Of a stretch of DNA of 37,050 bases, positions 8,046 through 17,101 are shown one piece after another (position 1 is the first letter of the stretch; the number at the start of each line of letters is the position of its first letter). The notes beneath the pieces are model-generated. The model worked only from the letters and a program-made list of their open reading frames with translations, was not told the DNA's origin and made no database searches. The position numbers were made by a program, and so were the translations under genes. Location: contig JAQGMF010000021.1 in assembly GCA_028292505.1 (NCBI GenBank), positions 1 through 37,050 on the forward strand, given 5' to 3'. The DNA comes from Rhodocyclales bacterium. GTDB lineage: Bacteria; Pseudomonadota; Gammaproteobacteria; Burkholderiales; Rhodocyclaceae.

Positions 8046-8876
8046 ATGGTTTTGGATAATCCGGTTCAGGACAACTCGCCGCTGGTCGAAGTCAAAGACC
8101 TGCACTTCAGCTATGGATCTCGCCAGGTGTTGCGCGGGGTCAATCTCTCTGTGCCGCGCGGCAAAGTAGTTGCCATCATGGGAGGTTCGGGCTGTGGCAA
8201 GACCACATTGCTGCGTCTCATCGGTGGTCAGCTACGCGCGCCCGGCGGTCCGATCAGGGTATTCAATGAGCCGCTGCATGAGCTCGACCGCGAAGACCTT
8301 TATCGACTGCGGCGGCGCATGGGTATGCTGTTTCAGTTCGGCGCCTTGTTCACCGATATTTCCGTGTTCGAAAACGTCGCCTTTCCCTTGCGTGAACATA
8401 CTGAGCTCCCCGAAGAGCTGATCCGCGACCTGGTGCTCATGAAGCTGCATGCCGTTGGTCTACGCGGTGCCGCACAACTCAAACCGAGCGAGCTTTCTGG
8501 TGGCATGGCACGCCGCGTGGCGCTAGCGCGTACGGTGGCATTGGACCCGGGGATCATCATGTACGATGAGCCTTTTGCGGGGCTCGATCCCATTTCTCTG
8601 GGCGTCATCGGTCAGCTCATCCGCCGTCTCAATGATGCGCTGGGAGCCAGCTCCATCGTCGTCACGCACGATGTACAGGAGTCGTTGAAGATCGTCGATT
8701 ACATTTATTTCCTGTCCGAGGGCAAGGTGGTTGCCGAGGGCACGCCGGACGAAATCCGCGCCTCAACCGACCCTTGGGTGCACCAATTCGTATGGGCTGA
8801 GCCCGATGGACCGGTGCCGTTCCAGTACCCGGCGCCTCCCTTGGTCGATGCCTTGTTGGGAGTTGGCAATGCTTGA
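8046..8876 (+). CDS. mlaF: Mla phospholipid transporter ATPase MlaF
   Basis: The 276-residue ATP-binding subunit of the inner-membrane MlaFEDB complex, which moves phospholipids between inner and outer membranes to keep outer-membrane asymmetry. Walker A GGSGCGKT lies at about 46-53, followed by the Q-loop in LFQFGALFTD, signature SELSGGMARR, Walker B IIMYDEP and switch histidine VVTHD. The C-terminal HQFVWAEPDGPVPF is typical of MlaF, where it contacts the partner subunit. The start at 8046 is chosen because similarity begins soon after it and because the predicted promoter lies just upstream; ATGs at 8001 and 7953 remain possible. The 3' end overlaps mlaE by eight bases. Confidence 0.95.
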   Translation: MVLDNPVQDNSPLVEVKDLHFSYGSRQVLRGVNLSVPRGKVVAIMGGSGCGKTTLLRLIGGQLRAPGGPIRVFNEPLHELDREDLYRLRRRMGMLFQFGALFTDISVFENVAFPLREHTELPEELIRDLVLMKLHAVGLRGAAQLKPSELSGGMARRVALARTVALDPGIIMYDEPFAGLDPISLGVIGQLIRRLNDALGASSIVVTHDVQESLKIVDYIYFLSEGKVVAEGTPDEIRASTDPWVHQFVWAEPDGPVPFQYPAPPLVDALLGVGNA

Positions 8877-9660
8877 CGGTACGGCGATTATTTTGCGCAA
8901 CATCGGCACACGTGTGGTCAATGCGATCTGGCGTCTGGGTTATGCCGCGCGCTTTTTCGTGCGCATCATGATGTCGTCGGGCACGGGCTTCCGGCGCTTC
9001 AATCTGATCCTGCGTGAAATCTATTTTTCCGGCGTACTGTCGCTCATCATCATCTTGGTGTCCGGCCTGTTCGTCGGCATGGTGCTCGGTCTACAGGGTT
9101 ACGATACCCTGCAGCGTTATGGTTCCGAAGAAGCGCTCGGTGTGCTGGTGGCATTGTCGCTGGTGCGCGAGTTGGGCCCGGTTGTTGCTGGGTTGCTGTT
9201 TGCCAGTCGCGCCGGTTCGGCCATCACCGCCGAAATCGGTCTGATGAAGGCCACCGAGCAACTCGATGCCATGGACATGATGGCGGTCGATCCGATTGCC
9301 CGCGTCATAGCGCCACGCTTCTGGGGTGCTGCGATCTCGTTGCCATTGCTGGTGGCGATGTTCTCGACGATGGGCGTGTATGGCGGCTTCCTCATCGGCG
9401 CCGTGCACATCGGTGTCGATGCGGGCGCGTTCTGGGGGCAGATGCAGACAGCAATTGATTTTCAGCGCGATATTCTCAACGGTGTCGTCAAGAGTGTCGT
9501 GTTCGGTTTTGCAATTGCCTTGATTTCCGTTTTTGAAGGTTATGACTCAGACGCGACCGCCGAAGGTGTGTCGCGTGCCACGACACGTACTGTTGTGACT
9601 TCATCCCTGGCCATTCTCGGCCTGGACTTTATCCTGACTTCTTTCATGTTCAGAGGTTGA
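8869..9660 (+). CDS. mlaE: Mla phospholipid transporter permease MlaE
   Basis: The 263-residue permease of the MlaFEDB importer/exporter. It is strongly hydrophobic in several blocks (for example LSLIIILVSGLFVGMVLGL and the last 25 residues) and carries the family stretches LGPVVAGLLFASRAGSAI and EIGLMKATEQLDAM. The latter is the cytoplasmic coupling region that contacts MlaF. The ATG at 8869 overlaps the mlaF stop by eight bases, and length and start match the usual MlaE size of about 260 residues. It is followed two bases after its stop by mlaD. Confidence 0.95.
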   Translation: MLDGTAIILRNIGTRVVNAIWRLGYAARFFVRIMMSSGTGFRRFNLILREIYFSGVLSLIIILVSGLFVGMVLGLQGYDTLQRYGSEEALGVLVALSLVRELGPVVAGLLFASRAGSAITAEIGLMKATEQLDAMDMMAVDPIARVIAPRFWGAAISLPLLVAMFSTMGVYGGFLIGAVHIGVDAGAFWGQMQTAIDFQRDILNGVVKSVVFGFAIALISVFEGYDSDATAEGVSRATTRTVVTSSLAILGLDFILTSFMFRG

Positions 9661-9661
9661 C

Positions 9662-10150
9662 GTGAATCGCACTACGATAGATTTGTGGGTAGGTGTTTTT
9701 GTAACCTTGGGTATTGCCGCGCTGGTTTTTCTGGCGCTCAAGGTGGGCAACCTCAATGGAGCGCAATTGGTCCAGCCTTATCCGCTGACAGCCAAGTTCG
9801 ATAACATTGGCGGCCTCAAGGCGCGAGCGCCGATCAAGAGCGCCGGCGTGGTGGTTGGGCGCATCGATTCGATCAAGCTCGATCCGGAAAATTTCCAGGC
9901 CGTCGTCGCCATGCGCATCGATAGCCGCTACAGTTTTCCGCGTGACACCTACGCGACGATCAATACCTCGGGGCTTCTCGGCGAGCAATACATTGGCCTG
10001 GAACCTGGTGGCGACACGGATGTCCTCAAGTCGGGAGACGTCATCAAGAAGACCCAGTCTGCTGTTGTGCTCGAGAAGCTCATCAGCCAGTTCATGTTCA
10101 GCAAGGCTGCCGAGACGCCCGCCGCCGCACCTGCCGCGCCGGCCAAATGA
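9662..10150 (+). CDS. mlaD: Mla substrate-binding MCE protein MlaD
   Basis: A 162-residue inner-membrane-anchored MCE-domain protein that forms the hexameric periplasmic lipid channel of MlaFEDB. One N-terminal transmembrane helix (about residues 8-26) is followed by a single MCE domain with LTAKFDNIGGLKARAPIKSAG, VGRIDSI and TSGLLGEQYIGLEPG. The tail is Ala/Pro-rich. The start codon is GTG at 9662, one base after the mlaE stop, and MNRTTIDLWVG is the conserved beginning of the family, so the GTG start is well supported. Confidence 0.95.
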   Translation: MNRTTIDLWVGVFVTLGIAALVFLALKVGNLNGAQLVQPYPLTAKFDNIGGLKARAPIKSAGVVVGRIDSIKLDPENFQAVVAMRIDSRYSFPRDTYATINTSGLLGEQYIGLEPGGDTDVLKSGDVIKKTQSAVVLEKLISQFMFSKAAETPAAAPAAPAK

Positions 10151-10169
10151 AAGCCAGAGGTAGGTAAGC

Positions 10170-11030
10170 ATGTCGAAAGTTTCCGTATTGAAGTTCATCG
10201 GTTCGCTGCTGCTCCTTCTCAATCTCGCCGCTTGTGCAACGGGTGGCAATCCGAAGGACCCCTGGGAGGGCGTCAATCGCAAGATTTTCGTGTTTAACGA
10301 AAAGCTCGACGCCTGGGCGCTCAAGCCGGTGGCGCAAGCTTATGACGCTGCCGCACCGCTGCCGGTGCGCACGGGTGTATCGAACGTATTCGCCAATGTC
10401 GAGGATGTCTGGATCGGCCTCAACAATCTTCTGCAAGGCAAGCCGGTAGCCGCAGTCAGCGATCTCAGCCGCTTCGCCATCAACTCGACTTTGGGCATTT
10501 TGGGGGTGTTCGACGTTGCAACGGAATTGGGGCTGGAGAAGCACGAGGAAGATTTCGGCCAGACGCTCGGCGTGTGGGGCGTTGGCGACGGACCTTACGT
10601 CATGTTGCCTTTTTTCGGACCTCGCACGTTAAGGGATACAGGCGGCTTCATTGTCGATACTTTCGCCAGCCCGTTGGGCTACATCGACGATATTCCGACG
10701 AGGAACGTTACACGCGGTCTGAAAGTCATCAGTGACAGGGCAGATTTGCTGAGCGCGGGAAATGCGCTCGACGAAGCTGCACTGGACCGCTACGCCTATT
10801 TGCGCGATTTCTATCTGAGTCGTCGCAAGAGTCTGATCAACGACGGCAGACGGGTGCGTAGTAACGAAGAAGATTCAAGCATTGCTGGTACCAGCATAGC
10901 AATGGACACGGATGTTGAAATCGGCGCACACCGCCTTGTATTTGTCATGCTGGACCGGGCTTATCCCGCCTTGCATGCCGATGTTCCGGCCGCTGACGCG
11001 AGCTTGACGGTTGCCGGTACAGACACTTGA
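10170..11030 (+). CDS. mlaA: Outer-membrane lipoprotein MlaA
   Basis: A 286-residue MlaA (VacJ) lipoprotein that removes misplaced phospholipids from the outer leaflet of the outer membrane and passes them to MlaC. It has a lipoprotein signal with lipobox LAAC and modified Cys22, then DPWEGVNRKIFVFNEKLD, GVSNVFANV, SRFAINSTLGILGVFDVA and the conserved GVGDGPYVMLPFFGP. A C-terminal stretch of roughly 50 residues past the conserved RDFYLSRRKSL region has no recognisable similarity and may be disordered. In E. coli mlaA lies elsewhere; here it sits between mlaD and mlaC. The ATG at 10170 follows an AGAGGTAGG ribosome-binding region. Confidence 0.94.
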   Translation: MSKVSVLKFIGSLLLLLNLAACATGGNPKDPWEGVNRKIFVFNEKLDAWALKPVAQAYDAAAPLPVRTGVSNVFANVEDVWIGLNNLLQGKPVAAVSDLSRFAINSTLGILGVFDVATELGLEKHEEDFGQTLGVWGVGDGPYVMLPFFGPRTLRDTGGFIVDTFASPLGYIDDIPTRNVTRGLKVISDRADLLSAGNALDEAALDRYAYLRDFYLSRRKSLINDGRRVRSNEEDSSIAGTSIAMDTDVEIGAHRLVFVMLDRAYPALHADVPAADASLTVAGTDT

Positions 11031-11051
11031 AAACTTTTGACAGGATTGAAG

Positions 11052-11675
11052 ATGCTTAAATTTCTGACTCGCTTCGCAATGATCGCTGTTCTGGGTGCCG
11101 GCCTGTTGACGGGCGCGCATGCCGAGGACGCGCCGGACGTGTTGATCAAGAATGCCACCAACGAAATCGTCGAGATACTCAAGACCGACAAGGCTATCCA
11201 GGCCGGCGACGTCAAGCACACCCAGGACGTTATCGAGAGCAAGGTCCTGCACTATTTCGACTTCAATAAGATGACCGCTTCCGCCGTCGGCCGCGAGTGG
11301 CGCAGTGCGAGCGCTGATCAGAAGGCGCAGCTGGCAAAGGAATTCCAGACACTGCTGGTGCGTAGTTATTCCAATGCGCTGACGCAGTACAAGAATCAGA
11401 CCGTCGATGTGAAGCCGCTGAAGATGCAAGCGTCCGATGTCGAGGTGACGGTGAAGTCAGAAGTGAAACAGCCCGGTGCCAAGCCGGTCGCCATCGATTA
11501 CGATCTCACCAAGACGGCGGACGGCTGGAAGGTTTATGACGTGTATGTAGCGGGCGTGAGCCTGGTGGCCAACTATCGCGACACCTTCGGCCAGGAAATC
11601 AAGGCCAGCGGCATCGATGGACTGATCAAATCGCTGCACGAAAAGAACGCCGCCAAAGTCATTGAGAAAAAATGA
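11052..11675 (+). CDS. mlaC: Periplasmic phospholipid chaperone MlaC
   Basis: A 207-residue periplasmic lipid shuttle that carries phospholipid between MlaA and MlaFEDB. It has a Sec signal peptide with probable cleavage after AHA (residue 24), then the MlaC fold with YFDFNKMTASAVGREWRSA, FQTLLVRSYSNAL and the C-terminal YDVYVAGVSLVANYR. The ATG at 11052 is preferred to an in-frame TTG at 11037 because AGGA lies six bases upstream and the signal peptide then begins properly with MLKFLTR. The stop overlaps the mlaB start (ATGA). Confidence 0.95.
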   Translation: MLKFLTRFAMIAVLGAGLLTGAHAEDAPDVLIKNATNEIVEILKTDKAIQAGDVKHTQDVIESKVLHYFDFNKMTASAVGREWRSASADQKAQLAKEFQTLLVRSYSNALTQYKNQTVDVKPLKMQASDVEVTVKSEVKQPGAKPVAIDYDLTKTADGWKVYDVYVAGVSLVANYRDTFGQEIKASGIDGLIKSLHEKNAAKVIEKK

Positions 11676-11998
11676 CGACTGAATTATTTGTCGAGAACGG
11701 CGGCCTCGTTCACCTCCAGGGGGCCGTGACCATGGATACGGCTGGGGATGTCCTGGCCGCAATCGAGCCGCATGTGCGTGCGAAGAATTGCGTGCTGGAC
11801 TGGGCTGCCGTGCCCGCGGTCGATTCTTCCGCGCTTTCCGTGTTGTTAAGCTTGCTGCGTATCGCGCGGGAAACCAGACATCGACTTGCTGTCATCAACA
11901 CGCCTGCCGCATTCGAGAGTCTCGCAGCGCTCTACGGCATCGATGGCCTTATCGCCGAGCACCTCGCCCCTACCAATACGATCCTTCTTCATGCTTAG
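11672..11998 (+). CDS. mlaB: STAS-domain subunit MlaB
   Basis: A 108-residue cytoplasmic STAS protein that binds MlaF and is needed for ATPase assembly and activity in the MlaFEDB complex. Visible STAS features are the VHLQGAVTMDTAGDV segment and the loop AVPAVDSSALSVLLSLLR, which carries the conserved D-S-S/T-A signature, followed by the helix with INTPAAFESLAALYGIDGLI. It starts on an ATGA overlap with mlaC and ends overlapping the next ABC ATPase gene by eight bases, so it is part of one coupled operon. Confidence 0.92.
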   Translation: MTTELFVENGGLVHLQGAVTMDTAGDVLAAIEPHVRAKNCVLDWAAVPAVDSSALSVLLSLLRIARETRHRLAVINTPAAFESLAALYGIDGLIAEHLAPTNTILLHA

Positions 11999-12911
11999 TG
12001 GTAATGATGGCGGCATAGCCATCAGCGTGCAGGGGGCAGTCAAGCTTTATGGCAGTCTCCGGGCGCTGGCTGGCGTCGATCTCGAAGTGCGGCAGGGCGA
12101 ATTCTTCGGTCTGCTCGGCCCTAACGGCGCGGGCAAGACTACGTTGATCAGCGCGTTGGCAGGACTGGCTCGCTTGTCTGCCGGCCATATCGCCGTGATG
12201 GGCCACGATGTCGTGACGGACTATCGTGCAGCGCGACGCATGCTCGGTGTCGTGCCGCAGGAGCTCGTGTTCGACCCCTTCTTCAGCGTGCGCGAAGTGC
12301 TGCGTATTCAATCCGGGTATTTTGGCGTCAAGGACAACGAGGCATGGATCGACGAGCTGCTCGAAAACCTCGATCTCACCTCGAAGGCCAATGCCAATAT
12401 GCGCACCCTGTCCGGTGGCATGAAGCGCCGTGTGCTGGTAGCTCAGGCGCTGGTCCACAAACCACCTGTCATCGTGCTCGACGAGCCGACTGCGGGTGTC
12501 GACGTGGAACTGCGGCAGACGCTGTGGAAGTTCATCCAGAAGCTCAATGCGGCGGGCCATACCATCGTGTTGACCACGCACTATCTGGAGGAGGCCGAGG
12601 CGCTGTGCACGCGTATCGCCATGCTCAAGGCAGGCCGCGTGATTGCGCTGGACACGACGGCGAATATCTTGCGGCGCGTCAGCAGTCATGCCCTCAAGGT
12701 GCGCGTTGCCGAAGCCATCGTTCTGCCCGAAGCCTTGCAGGAAAAACTCGTCTGTCATGAAGCTGAGGAAATGAGTTTCAGTTTCGAGAAATACGAGGAC
12801 GTCGAGGCGATGTTGGCCGCTTTGCGTACAGCGGGCGCCGTATTGCACGACGTCGAGATCACCAAGCCCGATCTCGAGCAGGCTTTCATCGGCATGATGA
12901 GCAAGGCCTGA
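11991..12911 (+). CDS. ABC-2 exporter ATP-binding protein, YadG-like
   Basis: A 306-residue ABC ATPase. Walker A GPNGAGKT is at about 43-50, Q-loop VVPQELVFDPF, signature TLSGGMKRR at 139-147, Walker B VIVLDEPTAGVD and switch His in VLTTHYLEEAE. The sequence tracks E. coli YadG through the Q-loop and Walker B regions. It pairs with the downstream permease to form an ABC-2 exporter whose substrate is unknown. The start at 11991 is inside the last codons of mlaB (8-base overlap), matching the coupling style of the operon. The location just after mlaB is conserved in betaproteobacteria as I recall, hinting at an envelope role, but that is inference. Confidence 0.9.
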   Translation: MLSGNDGGIAISVQGAVKLYGSLRALAGVDLEVRQGEFFGLLGPNGAGKTTLISALAGLARLSAGHIAVMGHDVVTDYRAARRMLGVVPQELVFDPFFSVREVLRIQSGYFGVKDNEAWIDELLENLDLTSKANANMRTLSGGMKRRVLVAQALVHKPPVIVLDEPTAGVDVELRQTLWKFIQKLNAAGHTIVLTTHYLEEAEALCTRIAMLKAGRVIALDTTANILRRVSSHALKVRVAEAIVLPEALQEKLVCHEAEEMSFSFEKYEDVEAMLAALRTAGAVLHDVEITKPDLEQAFIGMMSKA

Positions 12912-12915
12912 TGCG

Positions 12916-13671
12916 ATGATCGCTTTCCGTACCTTGCTCTACAAGGAAGCGCTGCGTTTCTGGAAGGTTGCATTCCAGACAGTCGGCGCGCCGGTGCTGA
13001 CCTCGGTCATGTACCTGATGATCTTCTCGCAAGTGCTGGCCGATCGCGTCAAGGTCTACGACACCGTGCGTTACACCGATTTCCTCATCCCTGGCCTGGT
13101 GATGATGTCGGTACTGCAGAATGCATTTTCGAATAGCTCTTCGTCGCTGATCCAGAGCAAGATCACCGGCAATATCGTCTTCGTGTTGCTGCCGCCGATT
13201 TCGTATCGCGAGTTTTACGCGGCCTACGTCATTGCTTCGGTCATGCGTGGCATCGTCGTCGGTCTGGGTGTGTGGATCGCGGCACTACCTTTTGCCCAGG
13301 TTGCCGTCGTGCATCCCCTGTGGGCGCTTGGTTTTGCGCTGCTGGGCGGTGCCATGCTGGGTACGCTGGGCATCATCGCCGGCATCTGGGCCGACAAGTT
13401 CGACCAGCTCGCGGCCTTCCAGAATTTCATGATCATGCCGCTCACCATGCTCTCGGGCGTGTTCTACTCGATACATTCCCTGCCATCTTTCTGGCAGGGG
13501 GTCTCGCATCTGAACCCGTTTTTCTTCATGATTGACGGTTTCCGCTATGGCTTTTTCGGTGTCTCCGATGTGTCGCCGTGGTTGAGCTTCGCTGTCGTCG
13601 CGGTGGCGCTGACGGTTCTTACCGGCGTTTGTCTGGAAATGCTGCGACGTGGATATAAATTGAGACACTGA
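12916..13671 (+). CDS. ABC-2 exporter permease, YadH-like
   Basis: A 251-residue ABC-2 type permease with about six hydrophobic segments. Family landmarks are the N-terminal amphipathic KEALRFWKVAFQT, FLIPGLVMMSVLQNAF, the segment MPLTMLSGVFYSIHSLP and GVSHLNPFFFMIDGFRYGFFG, all close to E. coli YadH. It would form the membrane channel with the ATPase four bases upstream. Substrate is unknown. Its stop codon is the first TGA of a 12-base tandem duplication listed separately. Confidence 0.9.
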   Translation: MIAFRTLLYKEALRFWKVAFQTVGAPVLTSVMYLMIFSQVLADRVKVYDTVRYTDFLIPGLVMMSVLQNAFSNSSSSLIQSKITGNIVFVLLPPISYREFYAAYVIASVMRGIVVGLGVWIAALPFAQVAVVHPLWALGFALLGGAMLGTLGIIAGIWADKFDQLAAFQNFMIMPLTMLSGVFYSIHSLPSFWQGVSHLNPFFFMIDGFRYGFFGVSDVSPWLSFAVVAVALTVLTGVCLEMLRRGYKLRH

Positions 13672-13692
13672 GATCGAAGATGAGATCGAAGA
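13669..13692 (+). repeat. 12-base tandem duplication at the permease stop
   Basis: TGAGATCGAAGA occurs twice head to tail. The first TGA is the stop of the ABC permease. The second copy lies in the short gap before ibaG. It looks like a slippage duplication. Confidence 0.8.
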
Positions 13693-13706
13693 ATTCGGGG
13701 TAATTG

Positions 13707-13958
13707 ATGTTTCAGGCAACAGAAATAAAGCGTCTGATCGAAGAGGGTATGCCATGTGAATTTGTCGCCATCGAGGGCGATGACGGTGTGCACTTCAGCG
13801 GCATCGTCGTCAGTCCCGAATTTGAAGGCAAAATTCGCGTGCGTCAGCATCAGGCTGTCTACGGCACGCTGGGCAAGCTGATGGGCAACGAGATTCATGC
13901 CCTGCAATTGCAAACCTACACGCCGCAGCAGTGGGCTGAAGTTCAGAAGTCTTTGTAA
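13707..13958 (+). CDS. ibaG: BolA-family protein IbaG
   Basis: An 83-residue BolA-family protein. Visible features are IKRLIEEGMPCEFVAIEGDDGVHFSGIVVS in pieces, with the conserved histidine of DGVHFSG, then RVRQHQAVYGTLGKLMG with the family V-Y-x-x-L block and the final HALQLQTYTPQQW. IbaG/BolA proteins bind monothiol glutaredoxins with iron-sulfur clusters. The ATG at 13707 is preferred to an in-frame TTG three bases upstream. In E. coli and in other betaproteobacteria murA follows; here hisG follows at 62 bases. Confidence 0.88.
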   Translation: MFQATEIKRLIEEGMPCEFVAIEGDDGVHFSGIVVSPEFEGKIRVRQHQAVYGTLGKLMGNEIHALQLQTYTPQQWAEVQKSL

Positions 13959-14019
13959 CGATCTTTGCAAACTTTGCAGCGCGAGTCGATCAAAGCATTA
14001 AACCAAACGGACTTTTAAA

Positions 14020-14664
14020 GTGACCGGAATCACCTTAGCCCTTTCCAAAGGGCGCATCTTCGAAGAGACCTTGCCGCTGCTTGCCGCGGCGGGCATCGTG
14101 CCGTCGGAAAATCCCGAATCGTCGCGCAAGCTCATTATTGGCACCAACCGGCCCGAGGTCAATCTGGTCATCGTGCGCGCGACCGACACGCCGACCTACG
14201 TCGAATACGGCGCGGCCGACATCGGTATTGCCGGCAAGGACGTGCTGCTCGAACACGGCGGCAGCGGACTTTATCAGCCACTCGATCTGCATATCGCCAA
14301 GTGCCGCATGAGCGTGGCGGTGCGTGCCGACTTCGATTATCAGGCGGCCGTGCAGCGCGGCGCGCGCATCCGCGTGGCGACCAAGTACATCAAGACGGCG
14401 CGCGAGCACTTTGCCGCCAAGGGCATGCACGTCGACCTGATCAAGCTGTATGGTTCGATGGAGTTGGCGCCACTGGTGGGACTGGCCGACGCCATCGTCG
14501 ACCTGGTATCCACCGGCGGCACGTTGCGTGCGAACAATCTCGTCGAAGTCGAGGAGATCATGGCGATCAGCTCACGTCTGGTTGTGAACCAGGCGGCGCT
14601 CAAGCTCAAGCGCGAGTTGCTGCAGCCGGTGATCGAGGCCTTTGCCGGAGCCATCACAGCATGA
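14020..14664 (+). CDS. hisG: ATP phosphoribosyltransferase, short form
   Basis: First and feedback-controlled step of histidine synthesis, joining ATP and PRPP. At 214 residues it is the short HisG form that lacks the C-terminal regulatory domain and needs HisZ as partner; hisZ is not in this window. Motifs include the start [47 protein letters not shown] and the PRPP-binding loop [18 protein letters not shown]. The start is GTG at 14020. The stop overlaps the hisD start (ATGA). Confidence 0.95.
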   Translation: MTGITLALSKGRIFEETLPLLAAAGIVPSENPESSRKLIIGTNRPEVNLVIVRATDTPTYVEYGAADIGIAGKDVLLEHGGSGLYQPLDLHIAKCRMSVAVRADFDYQAAVQRGARIRVATKYIKTAREHFAAKGMHVDLIKLYGSMELAPLVGLADAIVDLVSTGGTLRANNLVEVEEIMAISSRLVVNQAALKLKRELLQPVIEAFAGAITA

Positions 14665-15962
14665 ACAAGCCGCTGATCAATCGTCTCGTTTCCAGCGATC
14701 TCGATTTTCGCTCGGACCTCGAAGCCTTGCTGGCTTTCGAGTCGGCGCTCGATTCGGGCGTGCAGAAGGCGGTGAACGAAATCATCGCCGACGTGCGCGT
14801 GCGCGGCGATGCGGCGGTGCTGGAACTGACACGCCGTTTCGATAGCCTCGATGCCAACAGCATCGAAGCGCTGGAGATCCCGCAGGTCGAATTGCAGGCT
14901 GCACTCGATGGCCTGCCGACCGAGCAACGTGCCGCGCTTGAAACCGCGTGCCAGCGCGTACGCATTTATCATGAACGGCAAATCCAGCCCGACTGGGAAA
15001 TGCAGGAAGCCAACGGTACGCGCCTCGGTCAGCGCATTACGCCGCTGGATCGCGTCGGCATCTACGTGCCCGGCGGTAAGGCGAGCTACCCGAGTTCGGT
15101 GCTGATGAATGCCATGCCGGCCAAGGTTGCAGGCGTGCGTGAGATCATCATGGTCACACCGACACCGCACGGCGCGCGCAACAAACTCGTGCTGGCCGCC
15201 GCCGCGCTGGCGGGCGTGGATCGTGTCTTCGCCATCGGCGGTGCGCAGGCGATTGCGGCGCTGGCGTATGGCACGGAAAGCATCCCCGCCGTGGACAAGA
15301 TCGTCGGACCGGGCAACGCCTATGTCGCCGAAGCCAAGCGTCGCGTGTTCGGTCGTGTCGGTATCGATATGGTTGCCGGGCCTTCCGAGGTGCTGGTGAT
15401 TTCCGACGCTTCGGGCGATCCCGACTGGGTGGCGATGGACCTATTCGCGCAGGCCGAACACGATGAGCGCGCGCAGTCGATCCTGCTGTGCCCAGATGCG
15501 GATTATCTGGCGCGCGTCGAAGCAGCGATGGCCAGGCTGCTGCCGACGATGCCGCGCGTCGACATCATCCGCACCTCGCTGGCCGAGCGCGGTGCGCTGA
15601 TCCAGGTTCGCGACATGGACGAGGCCTGCGAGATTGCCAACTACATCGCGGCCGAACATCTGGAGCTATCGGTCGAAGATCCTGAAGCGCTCCTGCCGAA
15701 GATCAAACATGCTGGTGCCATATTCGTTGGTCACTGGTCGGTCGAGGCACTGGGTGACTACTGTGCCGGCCCCAATCACGTATTGCCCACGGGCCGCAGC
15801 GCGCGCTTCTCTTCGCCGTTGGGTGTCTACGATTTCCAGAAGCGCACCAGTGTGATCCGCATTTCGCGTCAAGGTGCAGCCGAGTTGGCCCCCGTAGCGG
15901 CGACCCTGGCGTATGGGGAAGGTTTGCAGGCGCATGCGCGCTCCGCGGAATATCGCAAATAA
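14661..15962 (+). CDS. hisD: Histidinol dehydrogenase
   Basis: A 433-residue zinc enzyme that oxidises L-histidinol to histidine in two NAD-dependent steps, the last steps of the pathway. Conserved blocks are [52 protein letters not shown], the metal and catalytic region [20 protein letters not shown] and the C-terminal [12 protein letters not shown]. The ATG at 14661 overlaps the hisG stop, and the upstream open frame in the same phase is only an extension without similarity. Confidence 0.96.
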   Translation: MNKPLINRLVSSDLDFRSDLEALLAFESALDSGVQKAVNEIIADVRVRGDAAVLELTRRFDSLDANSIEALEIPQVELQAALDGLPTEQRAALETACQRVRIYHERQIQPDWEMQEANGTRLGQRITPLDRVGIYVPGGKASYPSSVLMNAMPAKVAGVREIIMVTPTPHGARNKLVLAAAALAGVDRVFAIGGAQAIAALAYGTESIPAVDKIVGPGNAYVAEAKRRVFGRVGIDMVAGPSEVLVISDASGDPDWVAMDLFAQAEHDERAQSILLCPDADYLARVEAAMARLLPTMPRVDIIRTSLAERGALIQVRDMDEACEIANYIAAEHLELSVEDPEALLPKIKHAGAIFVGHWSVEALGDYCAGPNHVLPTGRSARFSSPLGVYDFQKRTSVIRISRQGAAELAPVAATLAYGEGLQAHARSAEYRK

Positions 15963-16011
15963 CCGTACAATCCCGTTGTCCCCCGTTTTTCCTGATAGCG
16001 ATTGCTGAATC

Positions 16012-17079
16012 ATGAGCGCCAGTCCGCAAGACCTCGTCCGACCTGAAATCATGGCCCTGTCGGGCTATCACGTGCCGCCCGCCGCGGGCATGATCAAGCT
16101 CGACGCGATGGAAAATCCCTATCATTTGCCCGAGGCGCTACGCGACGTGGTTGCCGAAGTGGCTTATGGCGTGTCGCTCAACCGTTACCCGGATGCCTCC
16201 GCCGCGAAGCTGAAAAGCACATTGCGCGAGACCATGCAGATCCCGGAAGCCTGCGGTCTGGTGCTGGGCAATGGCTCGGACGAATTGATCCAGATCGTCA
16301 CGATGGCGCTGGCCAAACCAGGCGCCACGATCCTGTCGATCGAACCGAGCTTTGTGATGTATCGCATGATCGCGACTTTCTGTGGCGCGCGTTATGTGGG
16401 CGTGCCTTTGCGCGAGGATTTCAGCCTGGACTTCGGTGCGCTATTGACGGCCGTCGAACGCGAAAATCCCGCCGTCATTTTCATCGCATATCCCAACAAT
16501 CCAAGCGGCAATCTGTTCGCCGCCGAAGATATCGAAGCGCTCATCAAGGCTGCGCCGGGCCTGGTGGTGATCGACGAGGCTTACACGCCGTTCGCCGGCA
16601 AGAGTTTCATGCCGCGTCTGGCCGAATTCAAAAATCTGATTGTCATGCGCACCCTGTCCAAGCTCGGACTGGCCGCGCTGCGTCTGGGCTACATGGTGGG
16701 CGCCAAAGAGTGGATGGACGAGTTCGAGAAACTGCGTCTGCCCTACAACATCAATTCCCTGACGCAGGAAATTGCCGCGCGGGTGCTCGAATCGGGCGCC
16801 GCCTTGCAGGCACAGGCCGAGACCATCGTTGCCGAGCGCACACGCGTCTATCATGAGCTGGCGGGCATGCAGGGCGTGAAGGTATTCCGCAGCCAGGCCA
16901 ATTTCCTGTTGCTGCGTGTGCCCGATGCGCCGATGGCCTTCAATGGCTTGAAGGCGCGCCAGATTCTGGTGAAGAATCTGCACGGCGCCCATCCGATCCT
17001 GGACAATTGCCTGCGGGTGACCATCGGTACGCCCGCCGAGAACGATGCGTTTCTCAACGTGCTGTCTGAGCTGCTTTGA
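16012..17079 (+). CDS. hisC: Histidinol-phosphate aminotransferase
   Basis: A 355-residue fold-type I PLP aminotransferase converting imidazole-acetol phosphate to histidinol phosphate. Features are [24 protein letters not shown], the cofactor segments [10 protein letters not shown] and [21 protein letters not shown], and the Schiff-base lysine about Lys217 in [19 protein letters not shown]. It lies 49 bases after hisD without a strong Shine-Dalgarno. The position inside the his operon separates it from other hisC paralogues. Confidence 0.94.
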   Translation: MSASPQDLVRPEIMALSGYHVPPAAGMIKLDAMENPYHLPEALRDVVAEVAYGVSLNRYPDASAAKLKSTLRETMQIPEACGLVLGNGSDELIQIVTMALAKPGATILSIEPSFVMYRMIATFCGARYVGVPLREDFSLDFGALLTAVERENPAVIFIAYPNNPSGNLFAAEDIEALIKAAPGLVVIDEAYTPFAGKSFMPRLAEFKNLIVMRTLSKLGLAALRLGYMVGAKEWMDEFEKLRLPYNINSLTQEIAARVLESGAALQAQAETIVAERTRVYHELAGMQGVKVFRSQANFLLLRVPDAPMAFNGLKARQILVKNLHGAHPILDNCLRVTIGTPAENDAFLNVLSELL

Positions 17080-17101
17080 AAATGAATCCGGAACAATGCA
17101 T

